From positions 1 through 39,397 of the forward strand of contig CAYNST010000023.1 of NCBI GenBank assembly GCA_964399955.1: DNA of 39,397 nucleotides, written 5' to 3'. Shown piece after piece: positions 7,089 through 15,112 of the stretch. Positions within the stretch are counted from its first letter, which is position 1, and every line of letters starts with the position of its first letter. Under the pieces are notes generated by a model. That model did no database searches, had not been told where the DNA came from, and worked only from the letters and a program-made list of their open reading frames with translations. The stretch is from CAYNST01 sp964399955. Its GTDB lineage: Bacteria > Pseudomonadota > Gammaproteobacteria > Pseudomonadales > Cellvibrionaceae. Both the position numbers and the translations under genes were made by a program.

Positions 7089-8765
7089 CTATACCGCTTT
7101 GCGGCCGGGCTCGTCCTGCTCATCGGCGGCAAACAACCCGTCCACACAGCGGCCGTTGAAGTGCGCCGGTATGGCCGCGCCCAGCAGGGTCATGATAGTG
7201 GGGCCGATGTCCAATGCGTGGCCTTCGGCCAAGGTTCGCCCCTTTGCAATGCCCGCGCCGCTCGCAAACATAAAGCCGGTGTGGCGATGACTGCCGGCGC
7301 GGAAGTGGGGCACAGGGCCGATACGTCCAAAGCTTGGGTGCTCTACTGCGTCGGTGGCGTACTCCTCCTGCCAGACCACGGCAATGTCGGCATCGGACAG
7401 GTGCGGGTTGGTGTCCAATGGGTCTTTGCGCATTTTAACGGTGCGCACCACCATGGGCACGCCGGTGCGGGCGCACTTCAGTTTGCTCAATTCGCTGCAG
7501 ATGTCGTCCACCACCCGGTGATAATCCGCCACCGCGACCGTGCCGTTTGCCTCTCGCTCCTTTACGTTAAGGCGTATATAGCCGTCAGAAAAGCTGGGCA
7601 AGGCAAAGGCCTGCATTTTTGGCCACAACCGGCTGTACCAGAGTGTTGGCTGGTACCAGGGGCGGTCGCCGAAGCGTTGTTTGGCTTCCACCGGCCCCAT
7701 CGGATAGTCTTCGTCTTTGAACTCCAGCAGGCTGGCCACCGGGTTGTAGAGACGGGTGGGTAGATATTTGCGCGCCAGCTTGATAACCGCATTGCCCCTG
7801 GGGATGGTGTTCCAGGTGTGCCGCTCCCAGTTGGTCCAGGTCATCTGCGCAATTTGTTTATCACCCAGCTCGGTCGCGGCGCCCAGTGCCGGTTGGCCAA
7901 AGGAGTAACGGTACATGAATTCCGGTAGAAAAAAGCCGGAAGGCAGGTCCATGGTATTGGGCCCCATGCCGTGGGCAGAGAAAACCACTATTTTTGCGTC
8001 TGCGGGGGCGCGGGTGATGATCTCTCCCAGGGCTTTGTCTATTTCTTTATAAATGTTTTTTAGCGGGTTGTCCGGCAGGGTTTCGCGTCCTGGAATGTCT
8101 GCGTCAAACAGCGGATGCCCGGGTTGGAATTGCCAGAAGTTGTGACCGGCGCCGTGGGGTTCACCAAACACCGTGAGAAACAGGTCCCACTTCTCTCTTT
8201 GCAGCAGATCCGCACACACCCGCGCCCGCATCGGTATGCCTTGCATCAGCATATCGTAAACCCGCCGCACAGCCGGCATGTTCAGCGCGTGGGCGTAATC
8301 TCTGTGCAGGCCGGGGTGCGGGCCGTGTTTGGCCACCAGCTCAGCGAACACTTCCGGCACATTGGATTCCTGCTCAACCTGCGGCGAGTGCGCGCCCCAG
8401 GCATTGAATTGCCAGCCGTTCAAGTTCTTTTGCAACCGCACCTGAGGCACATCGAAGGCACACACCCGATAATCATCGCCCAAGGAAAAAAACGCCGGAT
8501 ATTGATCATACTCGTAAGCGGCGCGGGTACGTATTTGATAGTCTGGCGAGTACTTCAGCGGCGTCCAGTAGCCGGTTTGCTCCGGCATGACTCCGGTGGC
8601 GAAGGTGGTCCAGGGCAATTCCGCAGTGAAAACGTCAAAATTGTCCAGCCGCCCGTAGCAGCCTTGCGCTTTGAGCCGAGCAAAGTTGGGCAGTTCACCT
8701 TCATCCATCCATTGCTCCAGTACAGTGGGTTCTGCAGAGTCGAGCCCTATAGCAATGACGGTCAT
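7089..8765 (-). CDS. Alkaline-phosphatase-superfamily hydrolase (type I phosphodiesterase/nucleotide pyrophosphatase-like)
   Basis: This is a 558-residue cytoplasmic protein: no signal peptide is visible, and the start MTVIAIGLDSAE places the metal-binding D9 straight after the first strand. GAGG lies ten bases before the ATG. The nucleophile is probably a threonine in PWTTFATG (~T53/T54). Further metal ligands are expected in GEPHGAGH (E202, H204, H208) and at GSHRHTG (H493/H495). Superfamily members normally carry SDHG at the fourth site; here it is SAHG (263-266), so one aspartate ligand appears replaced. The C-terminal DIGPTIMTLLG motif is standard. The substrate is unknown: phosphodiesters, nucleotide sugars and phosphonates are all possible. 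Its promoter region carries an FNR/Anr box. Confidence 0.82.
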   Translation of the reverse strand: MTVIAIGLDSAEPTVLEQWMDEGELPNFARLKAQGCYGRLDNFDVFTAELPWTTFATGVMPEQTGYWTPLKYSPDYQIRTRAAYEYDQYPAFFSLGDDYRVCAFDVPQVRLQKNLNGWQFNAWGAHSPQVEQESNVPEVFAELVAKHGPHPGLHRDYAHALNMPAVRRVYDMLMQGIPMRARVCADLLQREKWDLFLTVFGEPHGAGHNFWQFQPGHPLFDADIPGRETLPDNPLKNIYKEIDKALGEIITRAPADAKIVVFSAHGMGPNTMDLPSGFFLPEFMYRYSFGQPALGAATELGDKQIAQMTWTNWERHTWNTIPRGNAVIKLARKYLPTRLYNPVASLLEFKDEDYPMGPVEAKQRFGDRPWYQPTLWYSRLWPKMQAFALPSFSDGYIRLNVKEREANGTVAVADYHRVVDDICSELSKLKCARTGVPMVVRTVKMRKDPLDTNPHLSDADIAVVWQEEYATDAVEHPSFGRIGPVPHFRAGSHRHTGFMFASGAGIAKGRTLAEGHALDIGPTIMTLLGAAIPAHFNGRCVDGLFAADEQDEPGRKAV

Positions 8766-8833
8766 CTTGGATATTCCTCAGGTTTGGCAGCGGAAGCCGT
8801 TGGCTACTGGGTTCGAGCCAGTTTGCCCGACCT

Positions 8834-8874
8834 ATGCTAGACGCTCTGGTCGTTACAATCTTGATCTGCATCAA
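8834..8874 (-). promoter_or_regulatory. Perfect FNR/Anr box with a matching -10 for the phosphodiesterase gene
   Basis: TTGAT-CTGC-ATCAA at 8861-8874 is an exact match to the FNR consensus TTGAT-N4-ATCAA. On the minus strand, TAGCAT (4/6 to the -10 consensus) lies at 8839-8834, so transcription would start near 8826. The box is then centred about 41.5 bases upstream, the textbook geometry of a class II FNR-activated promoter. The box is symmetric and could also act on the divergent dehydrogenase gene, though the plus-strand -10 candidates are weaker. Confidence 0.6.
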
Positions 8875-8963
8875 TTTTGTTTGCGAGCGGTGCTTCATTC
8901 TTGACGGCTGGGCGAAGCCGGTCAGCCAGCTTAGCCCATTTTATTTTTCATCGAGGAACGGTT

Positions 8964-9725
8964 ATGCCTATTGATCAATCATTTGCCGGCAAGGTGGCCA
9001 TTGTGACCGGTGGCGCGTCTGGAATTGGAGAGGCCTGTGCGCTGACGCTGGCACGGGGTGGCGCATGGGTGGCAGTAGCCGACACCAACGCTGAGTTAGG
9101 CACCCGGGTCGTGGCGGCCATCAGGGAATTGAACGGAGAGGCCGTTTTTTTGGCCGTGGATGTGGCCCGCGCCGAGTCCGTGCAGAAGATGGTGGATGAC
9201 ACCATAGCGGCGTTTGGGCGCTTGGACATTGCCGTCAACAACGCTGGAATCAGCGGTGAGTCAAACCTTTGCGGGGACTACAGCCCGGAAGGTTGGAACA
9301 GGGTCATCGATATAAACCTGAACGGTGTCTTTTACTGTATGCGATACCAGATCCCGTACATTCTGCAGGCCGGCGGTGGCAGCATTATCAACATGTCATC
9401 CATTCTTGGCCGCGTTGGCTTTGCCGGTGCTCCGGCCTATGTCGCGGCAAAGCATGGGGTGATTGGACTGAGCAAAGCGGCGGCGCTGGAATACGGGAAG
9501 CAGGCGCTGCGGGTAAACACCGTCAGCCCCGGCTTTATTGCCACGCCCCTGGTGGAGAACGCTCTTGATGAGCAGACAAAAGAGCAGATCGTCGCCAGGC
9601 ACGCGGTCGGTCGGATGGGTGAGTCACAGGAAGTTGCAGATCTGGTCGCGTTTCTCTGCTCCGATCAGGCAAAATTCATCACCGGCGCGGACTATCTGAT
9701 TGATGGCGGCTTCACCGCACAATAG
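8964..9725 (+). CDS. Short-chain dehydrogenase/reductase (classical SDR)
   Basis: This is a 253-residue NAD(P)-dependent oxidoreductase. The start is the ATG at 8964, with GAGG at 8953-8956; the open frame extends upstream without a plausible start. All classical SDR marks are present: TGGASGIG (15-22) for the dinucleotide, D40 at the end of strand 2 (favouring NAD(H) over NADP(H)), NNAG (92-95), and the catalytic set S145/S146, Y159 and K163. The sequence around 188-195 (SPGFIATP) is the usual substrate-loop start. The substrate cannot be read from sequence; FabG-like and alcohol/steroid-type members look alike. It diverges from the phosphodiesterase gene across the region with the FNR box. 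Confidence 0.9.
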   Translation: MPIDQSFAGKVAIVTGGASGIGEACALTLARGGAWVAVADTNAELGTRVVAAIRELNGEAVFLAVDVARAESVQKMVDDTIAAFGRLDIAVNNAGISGESNLCGDYSPEGWNRVIDINLNGVFYCMRYQIPYILQAGGGSIINMSSILGRVGFAGAPAYVAAKHGVIGLSKAAALEYGKQALRVNTVSPGFIATPLVENALDEQTKEQIVARHAVGRMGESQEVADLVAFLCSDQAKFITGADYLIDGGFTAQ

Positions 9726-9863
9726 CCGTCAGCTTACTTTGGCGTCAATTTGATTTCAGCGCCTTTCATGACTGCGCGGATTGGGGTCGTTCTCCACGCA
9801 AAAGGCAAGAATAGGTTCATTCGTGTAAAGATGCGCATTTCCCTTGCTGCCCTTTTTCAGGCC

Positions 9864-9890
9864 GCCCCTGTGCTAGTCCGCCGCAGGGGC
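9864..9890 (+). terminator. Possible terminator downstream of the dehydrogenase gene
   Basis: GCCCCTGTG (9864-9872) pairs with CGCAGGGGC (9882-9890) over nine positions with one G-T wobble and a nine-base loop. The following TGCATGTTTGTTTGG is only partly T-rich, and the hairpin lies 138 bases after the stop, so the call is tentative. Two TTGGCA copies 11 bases apart (9902, 9913) follow. Confidence 0.35.
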
Positions 9891-9966
9891 TGCATGTTTG
9901 TTTGGCACGAACTTGGCAAAAGATTTGTCTACCGATTAGCTAAAACAACAACTCCGAGGCTCAATC

Positions 9967-10296
9967 ATGAAAAGGCTGAATCTTACTGGCGCCGCCCTGT
10001 TTACCCTCTTGTTCGCGGCCACTGGCACCTCGACGATTGCTGAAGAGGGCCCGGAGCTGCATATTCCTGCAGAAACGGACGTATCGCCGGAGCTCTCTGT
10101 TGCCGTTGAAGAGGATCACGGTGATGGTTTGGGTCCTCTCGGGCGGGACCTGCACAATCACCACACAGCTTTGCAGGCGGGGGAGGATGACGCGGAGTTG
10201 TTTCTGCAGTCGCTGGAAGAGTCCCCCCAGCCCATCGTCAATATTGACACAGGCGTGCCCTCAGAGCCCGCCGCAGGCATGGCCAGTGGTGAATGA
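9967..10296 (+). CDS. Small exported acidic protein of unknown function
   Basis: This is a 109-residue protein with GAGG seven bases before its ATG. Residues 1-25 form a typical Sec signal peptide (basic MKRLN, hydrophobic core, cleavage near TIA before EEGPE). The mature ~84 residues are very acidic and Pro/Glu-rich, with HGDGLGPLGRDLHNHH in the middle as a possible metal-binding stretch (three His, several Asp). No cysteine and no lipobox are present. I do not recognise a family. Codon use and a good ribosome site support a real gene. Confidence 0.65.
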   Translation: MKRLNLTGAALFTLLFAATGTSTIAEEGPELHIPAETDVSPELSVAVEEDHGDGLGPLGRDLHNHHTALQAGEDDAELFLQSLEESPQPIVNIDTGVPSEPAAGMASGE

Positions 10297-10445
10297 CATT
10301 TGAATTTGTCGCTGCTGATGGCGCGGGGCTGATAACTGACAATTGCAGACTGTAGTAGGTAAAAGAGCAAGATTCGGGTCGACCAGGAGGTTAATCTGGC
10401 TTAACGTGTTCTGACACAGTATGAATCGGTCGGGACCAATAAAAC

Positions 10446-11279
10446 ATGTCGGATTACCAGCGCGTCGAGCGAGCCATCCAATACCTTGCAGACAACCTGA
10501 CCGAGCAGCCAACGCTTGCCCAACTCGCCAAACACCTGAATCTCAGCCCCTTCCACCTGCAACGCCTGTTTTGCCGCTGGGCAGGTGTGAGCCCCAAGCG
10601 GTTTCTGCAGGTACTCACCCTTGAGCGTGCCAAAACGCTGCTGCGTGAGTCCCGGTCGGTGCTGGAGGTGGCCGACCGTTTGGGATTGAGCAGTGCCTCG
10701 CGGTTATATGATCATTTTGTTGAAATAGAATCTGTAACTCCCGGCAGCTTCAAAGTGCGCGGCGAAGGGCTGCAAGTGGAGTTTGGCAGCCACACCACGC
10801 CGTTTGGCTCGATGTTTGTCGCCTTTACAAAAAGAGGCTTGTGCCGGGCCGCGTTTCTTGAGTGCCAAGAGGACGCCTTTCCCTTGCAGCAATTGCAGCG
10901 GGACTGGCCGCAGGCAGAGCTGCGAGAAAACAGCCAGGCGGCACGCCAGCTGCTAGAGCAAATGTTTCAGATGTCGGCAACACATCACCCAACCCTGCCT
11001 TTGCACGTGAGGGGTACCCGCTTCCAGATAGCCGTTTGGAAAGCGCTGTTAAACATTCCTCCGGGTATGGCGACCAGCTATTCGCGCATTGCCGAACATA
11101 TTGGCCGTCCCGGCTCGGCACGAGCTGTGGGGCAAGCGGTAGGCCTCAACCCGGTTGCGGTTGTTGTGCCTTGCCATCGTGTCATTGCGCAAAGTGGGGC
11201 TCTGGGTGGCTACCACTGGGGTGTAGGACGCAAGCAAGCCCTGCAGATTTGGGAAGCCGCCCGGGGGCAGCCTCGCTAG
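10446..11279 (+). CDS. Ada-like protein: AraC-type HTH fused to O6-methylguanine-DNA methyltransferase
   Basis: This 277-residue protein is predicted to repair O6-alkylguanine in DNA by transferring the alkyl group to its own cysteine. Residues ~5-105 are an AraC-family DNA-binding domain (two HTHs: LAQLAKHLNLSPFHLQRLF and VLEVADRLGLSSASRLYDHF). Residues ~110-272 are the methyltransferase, with the active-site PCHRVI at 242-247 (C243) and the preceding helix RAVGQAVGLNP. The N-terminal Cys4 zinc domain that lets E. coli Ada sense methylphosphotriesters is missing. It therefore cannot be switched on the same way. The ribosome site is weak (GGGA about ten bases before ATG). An unused AGGAGG occurs upstream at about 10386. 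Confidence 0.92.
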   Translation: MSDYQRVERAIQYLADNLTEQPTLAQLAKHLNLSPFHLQRLFCRWAGVSPKRFLQVLTLERAKTLLRESRSVLEVADRLGLSSASRLYDHFVEIESVTPGSFKVRGEGLQVEFGSHTTPFGSMFVAFTKRGLCRAAFLECQEDAFPLQQLQRDWPQAELRENSQAARQLLEQMFQMSATHHPTLPLHVRGTRFQIAVWKALLNIPPGMATSYSRIAEHIGRPGSARAVGQAVGLNPVAVVVPCHRVIAQSGALGGYHWGVGRKQALQIWEAARGQPR

Positions 11280-11358
11280 CAGAATACCGGTCCAACAAAG
11301 TGGAGTGGCCACTACCGATGGCGGTGAGCCTGCCGCTGTATTATTTTAAAGGTGCGTT

Positions 11359-11389
11359 GCTGTGCCCGGCACAGCCACTGACGTATAGT
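11359..11389 (+). promoter_or_regulatory. Palindrome next to a -10 box ahead of the purine operon
   Basis: GCTGTGC-CCG-GCACAGC is a perfect 7+3+7 palindrome at 11359-11375. A good -10 (TATAGT, 11384-11389) starts eight bases later. No consensus -35 sits at 16-18 bases, because the palindrome occupies that region. This layout suits an operator overlapping the promoter. The first gene starts at 11458, leaving a leader of about 60 bases. Confidence 0.45.
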
Positions 11390-11457
11390 TGATAGAGAGC
11401 GCTGCAAATCACACAGCTCCTGAACCACCAGATCCTGGCCGACCAGAGCATCAATCT

Positions 11458-12744
11458 ATGAATGAACTCATCGACCGCGCTTTTATTCCTCCGCCCAGGC
11501 TGCTGATGGGGCCGGGGCCCATCACCTGCGATCCGCGGGTACTGAGGGCAATGTCCTGCCAGATGATTGGCCAGTTTGACCCGGCCATGACCGAGTGTAT
11601 GAACCACACCATGGCGTTGTACCGCGATGTGTTCAAAACCACCAATCATTGGACCTTCCTGATCGATGCCACCGCGCGCGGTGGCATCGAGGCGGCGCTG
11701 GTTTCGCTGCTGAGCCCGGGCGACAAGGTTCTTGTGCCGGTGTTTGGCCGTTTTGGTCTGCTACTAAAGGAAATTGCCGAGCGTTGTGGCGCCAAGGTGG
11801 TAACCATTGAAGTGCCCTGGGGTGAGGTGTGTCAGGCGCAACAGATTGCGGACGCCCTCAAGCAGCACCGGCCCAAGTTGCTGGCGCTGGTTCAGGGAGA
11901 CACCTCCACCACCATGTGTCAGCCGCTGGCAGACATAGGTAAAATCTGTCGCGAGTATGGTGTTCTCAGCTACTGCGACGCCACCGCCTCCCTTGGAGGC
12001 AATGAATTTCTGACCGACAGCTGGGGGCTGTCAGTGGTGTCTGCGGGCTTGCAAAAATGCTTAGGAGGGCCTTCGGGCATAGCGCCAATCACCCTCAACG
12101 CGGAAGCCGAGGCGGTGATCAACGCGCGCAGGCACATCGAAGCGGGCATACGCGCAAAGCACCACCGCGACGCAGCCGGTGAGCGTATCCGCTCCAATTA
12201 TTTTGATTTGGCAATGATCATGGATTATTGGGGCAGGGAGCGTCTTAATCACCATACAGAGGCCACCAGCATGTTGTTTGCCGCGCGTGAGTGCGCGCGC
12301 ATCCTGCTGCAGGAGGGGGTGGACAACAGCATTGTCCGTCACCGGTGCGCAGGGGCCGCCATGGCGGCCGGCCTGGACGCCATGGGCCTGCGTCTGTTTG
12401 GCAATCAAGCTCATCGCATGCACAACGTCGTGGGGGTGTACATTCCGGACGGCGTTAATGGCGAGGCCGTGCGGTCTCACTTGTTGCAGGATTTTGCCAT
12501 TGAAATAGGCACATCTTTTGGGCCTTTGCAGGGTGTTATCTGGCGTATCGGCACCATGGGTTACAACGCCCGCAAGGAGGCGGTACTGCAGACACTCGCC
12601 TGTCTGGAGCAGGTGTTGATCCTGCACAAGGTCAAGCTGCCCGCCGGCGCTGCTGTACAGGCAGCCTTGGCGGTGTGGGCTGCCAGTGATATAACCGGCC
12701 CGGGTACATCAACTATGGGAGGAGTCCAAGATGAACCAGTCTAG
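11458..12744 (+). CDS. pucG: (S)-ureidoglycine-glyoxylate aminotransferase (PucG-like, class V aminotransferase)
   Basis: This 428-residue PLP enzyme belongs to the alanine-glyoxylate aminotransferase fold. The ATG at 11458 (MNELID) matches the family N-terminus before the signature PPRLLMGPGP; a longer frame begins at an unsupported TTG. The likely PLP lysine is K200 in GLQKCLGGPSG, with D175 in CDATASLGG contacting the pyridine nitrogen. Closely related PucG/UGXT enzymes move the amino group of ureidoglycine to glyoxylate, giving glycine and oxalurate. The assignment over serine- or alanine-glyoxylate aminotransferase rests on the neighbouring allantoate amidohydrolase, which produces ureidoglycine. 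Its last 14 bases overlap the next gene, so the two are translationally coupled. Confidence 0.82.
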   Translation: MNELIDRAFIPPPRLLMGPGPITCDPRVLRAMSCQMIGQFDPAMTECMNHTMALYRDVFKTTNHWTFLIDATARGGIEAALVSLLSPGDKVLVPVFGRFGLLLKEIAERCGAKVVTIEVPWGEVCQAQQIADALKQHRPKLLALVQGDTSTTMCQPLADIGKICREYGVLSYCDATASLGGNEFLTDSWGLSVVSAGLQKCLGGPSGIAPITLNAEAEAVINARRHIEAGIRAKHHRDAAGERIRSNYFDLAMIMDYWGRERLNHHTEATSMLFAARECARILLQEGVDNSIVRHRCAGAAMAAGLDAMGLRLFGNQAHRMHNVVGVYIPDGVNGEAVRSHLLQDFAIEIGTSFGPLQGVIWRIGTMGYNARKEAVLQTLACLEQVLILHKVKLPAGAAVQAALAVWAASDITGPGTSTMGGVQDEPV

Positions 12745-13759
12745 CGCGCTCATTGACTGGATGTCAGCCATGCCCAAGGCGGAGCTGCATCTGCACATTG
12801 ACGGCAGCTTGCAGGCAGAGCGTCTGCTGTCGCTGGCGGCCAAAAACCAGGTGGCGCTGCCCTATGACAACGTCGGGCAGGTGGAGGCGGCCTACAACTT
12901 CAAGAGCCTGCAAAGCTTTCTGGATCTGTATTATCTGGGTGCGTCGGTCCTCAGAGATCAAGAGGACTTCTACCACTTGATGATGGATTACCTGCAGAAG
13001 TGCCGCGAGCAGAACATACGCCACTGCGAGATCATGGTAGAGCCGCAGACCTATCTCCCGGCGGGCGTAAGTTTTGCCTCCATGATGAGAGGCTTTGATC
13101 AGGCCATCTCTGAAGCTGAGGCCGGTTGGGGGCAATCCGTCCTCTTGATCCTGAGCCTGCTGCGCCACCTGAGCGAGGCCGAAGCACTTGACACTCTCAC
13201 TCAAGCCGAGCCCTTTCTAGATCGCTTTGTGGCGGTTGGACTGGCCAGTTCGGAGCTGGACAATCCGCCGCAGAAGTTTGTCCGTCTCTATGCCCGAGCG
13301 CGGGAGATGGGCCTGCGCACAACCGTCCACGCAGGCGAGGAGGGGCCGGCGCAGTACGTTTGGGATGGTCTCCAGTTGCTTGGCGCCGACCGCATTGATC
13401 ACGGCGTGCGCTCCAGTGAAGACCGTCATTTGGTTGAGCACCTTAAACAACAGCAAATTCCACTGACGGTTTGCCCCTTGTCCAATGTGCGTCTTTGCGT
13501 GTTTGATTACATGAGTCAGCACAATATTTTGCAGTTGTTGGATCTGGGCCTGCGGGTCAGCGTCAATTCCGACGACCCGGCTTACTTTGGCGGTTTTGTG
13601 AATGAGAATTTCGCCTCACTGCACCAGCATTTGCAGTTGTCCAAGAATCAAGCCGTGCAACTGGCCAGGAACAGCTTTACCGGCAGTTTTTTGCCGGACT
13701 CAGAGAAACTGGCTTTTCTTGCGCAATTGGACACTTATTGCGAGCAGAACCCATTGTGA
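12731..13759 (+). CDS. Adenine deaminase (adenosine/AMP deaminase superfamily)
   Basis: This 342-residue zinc hydrolase converts adenine to hypoxanthine plus ammonia. A strong ribosome site (GGGAGGAG at 12718-12725, inside the preceding gene) sets the ATG. Zinc and catalytic residues are visible: H20 and H22 (ELHLHID), H200 and E203 (VHAGEEGPA), H224 (DRIDHGVR) and the aspartate pair at 281-282 (NSDDPAYFGG). The SDDPAYFGG and VCPLSN-(V/T)-(R/K)-LCVFD segments closely resemble proteobacterial proteins often labelled adenosine deaminase but belonging to the adenine-specific branch, so I prefer adenine as substrate. Product hypoxanthine would feed urate and then allantoin breakdown. The stop overlaps the next start as TGATG. 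Confidence 0.85.
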   Translation: MNQSSALIDWMSAMPKAELHLHIDGSLQAERLLSLAAKNQVALPYDNVGQVEAAYNFKSLQSFLDLYYLGASVLRDQEDFYHLMMDYLQKCREQNIRHCEIMVEPQTYLPAGVSFASMMRGFDQAISEAEAGWGQSVLLILSLLRHLSEAEALDTLTQAEPFLDRFVAVGLASSELDNPPQKFVRLYARAREMGLRTTVHAGEEGPAQYVWDGLQLLGADRIDHGVRSSEDRHLVEHLKQQQIPLTVCPLSNVRLCVFDYMSQHNILQLLDLGLRVSVNSDDPAYFGGFVNENFASLHQHLQLSKNQAVQLARNSFTGSFLPDSEKLAFLAQLDTYCEQNPL

Positions 13760-15045
13760 TGCAGTTCACGGTTGAGCAACCGGCTGTTCTGCCTGGCCCG
13801 CAGCGCCTTATGGCGCGCTGCGAGGAGTTGGCGCAGATTTCCTCCTCTAACGACAGCCTCTGCCGGATGTACCTGACGGATGAACACCGGCGCTGCAATG
13901 CGCGCGTGGCAACCTGGCTGCAGCAGGCGGGCTTAACACCCAGGGTGGATGCGGCAGGTAATTTGTGGGGGCATCTTCCTGGGCCCACCAGCGATGCACC
14001 CGTGCTGCTGCTGGGCTCTCATCTGGATACAGTGGCCAACGCCGGCAAGTACGACGGCATGCTGGGGGTGCTGGCAGCCATCGAGTTGGTAGAACAACTG
14101 CAGCTTGATGGCATTCGCCTGCCGTTTGGGATAGATGTGGTGGGCTTTGCTGACGAAGAAGGCACGCGTTTTGGTGCCACCCTGCTCGGCAGCCGCGCGG
14201 TCACCGGTCGCTGGCAATCGCAGTGGTTTGAATTGCAGGACGCGCAAGGCATAAGTTTGCGCCAGGCGATGCAGGAGTTTGGCTTGAATCCGGACGCGGT
14301 TGCCTGTGCGGATCGCAGCGGTGACCGCTTGCTGGCCTATTTGGAGCTGCATATTGAACAGGGCCCGGTGCTGGAACAGGCGGGCCAGCCGGTTGGTGTG
14401 GTCACGGCCATAGTGGGTGCCCGCCGACTACTGGTGACAGTGGAGGGCTTAGCCGGGCACGCCGGCACCGTACCCATGGCCTTGCGCCGCGATGCCTTGG
14501 CGGGAGCGGCGGAAGCAATCGGCAAAGTAGAGTACATCGCAAAAAGCCTGGAAGTGGTCGCCACGGTGGGCAAGCTCAGTTGCAGCCCGGGCGCCATCAA
14601 TGTGATCCCGGGGCACTGCGAGTTCAGTCTGGATGTCCGCAGCGGGCGGGATGAACAGCGTGATCAGGCGGTTGATAAAATACTGGCGGAGATTACAGCG
14701 GTTTGCGAGCACAGGGGGCTGACCTTTACCTGGCGGGAAATCCACACGGCCAGCGCGGCCAAGTGCGCCAGCCGACTGCAACGCTTGGCCGAAGATGTGA
14801 TTGGCAGCCAGGGGCTGGAATCTATCTCTCTGGCGAGTGGTGCGGGGCACGATGCCATGGTATTTGACGGCGTTACGGATATGGGTATGCTGTTCGTGCG
14901 TTGCGCCGGTGGTATCAGCCACCATCCAGCCGAAACCGTCACTGTGGAAGATGTCTGTGCAGCAATGAACGTATTTTACCAATTGGTTGTGCAACTGCCC
15001 ACCGCCTTGCCGACCGACGCCGTTGAGCTCACTACCTATTGCTGA
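13759..15045 (+). CDS. allC: Allantoate amidohydrolase (M20 family)
   Basis: This 428-residue metallo-amidohydrolase hydrolyses allantoate to ureidoglycine, CO2 and ammonia. The ATG at 13759 shares bases with the preceding TGA, a classic coupling arrangement. M20 metal and catalytic residues are visible: H88 (GSHLDTV), D99 (GKYDGMLG), E133/E134 (ADEEG), H198 (LELHIEQGP) and a C-terminal ISHHPAE. The HIEQGP motif is typical of the allantoate amidohydrolase/hydantoinase/beta-ureidopropionase subfamily, as opposed to peptidases. Other members (N-carbamoyl-amino-acid hydrolases) look alike, so the substrate is chosen from the aminotransferase two genes upstream. Upstream pathway enzymes (urate oxidase, allantoinase) are not in the window. 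Confidence 0.87.
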   Translation: MQFTVEQPAVLPGPQRLMARCEELAQISSSNDSLCRMYLTDEHRRCNARVATWLQQAGLTPRVDAAGNLWGHLPGPTSDAPVLLLGSHLDTVANAGKYDGMLGVLAAIELVEQLQLDGIRLPFGIDVVGFADEEGTRFGATLLGSRAVTGRWQSQWFELQDAQGISLRQAMQEFGLNPDAVACADRSGDRLLAYLELHIEQGPVLEQAGQPVGVVTAIVGARRLLVTVEGLAGHAGTVPMALRRDALAGAAEAIGKVEYIAKSLEVVATVGKLSCSPGAINVIPGHCEFSLDVRSGRDEQRDQAVDKILAEITAVCEHRGLTFTWREIHTASAAKCASRLQRLAEDVIGSQGLESISLASGAGHDAMVFDGVTDMGMLFVRCAGGISHHPAETVTVEDVCAAMNVFYQLVVQLPTALPTDAVELTTYC

Positions 15046-15112
15046 CGCAAGGGCTGCAGGCATTTTTAGCGGGTTAAACTTTAAGCCAGGTAATTCAAAC
15101 AGAGATGTTAAA

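Noticed and set aside
8806..8822. tRNA-like T-arm (ACTGG-GTTCGAG-CCAGT)
   Set aside because: The loop register is wrong for a TTCRANY T-loop, and no acceptor, D or anticodon arms or CCA end can be fitted around it. It is a simple 5-bp hairpin near the predicted 5' end of the phosphodiesterase mRNA.
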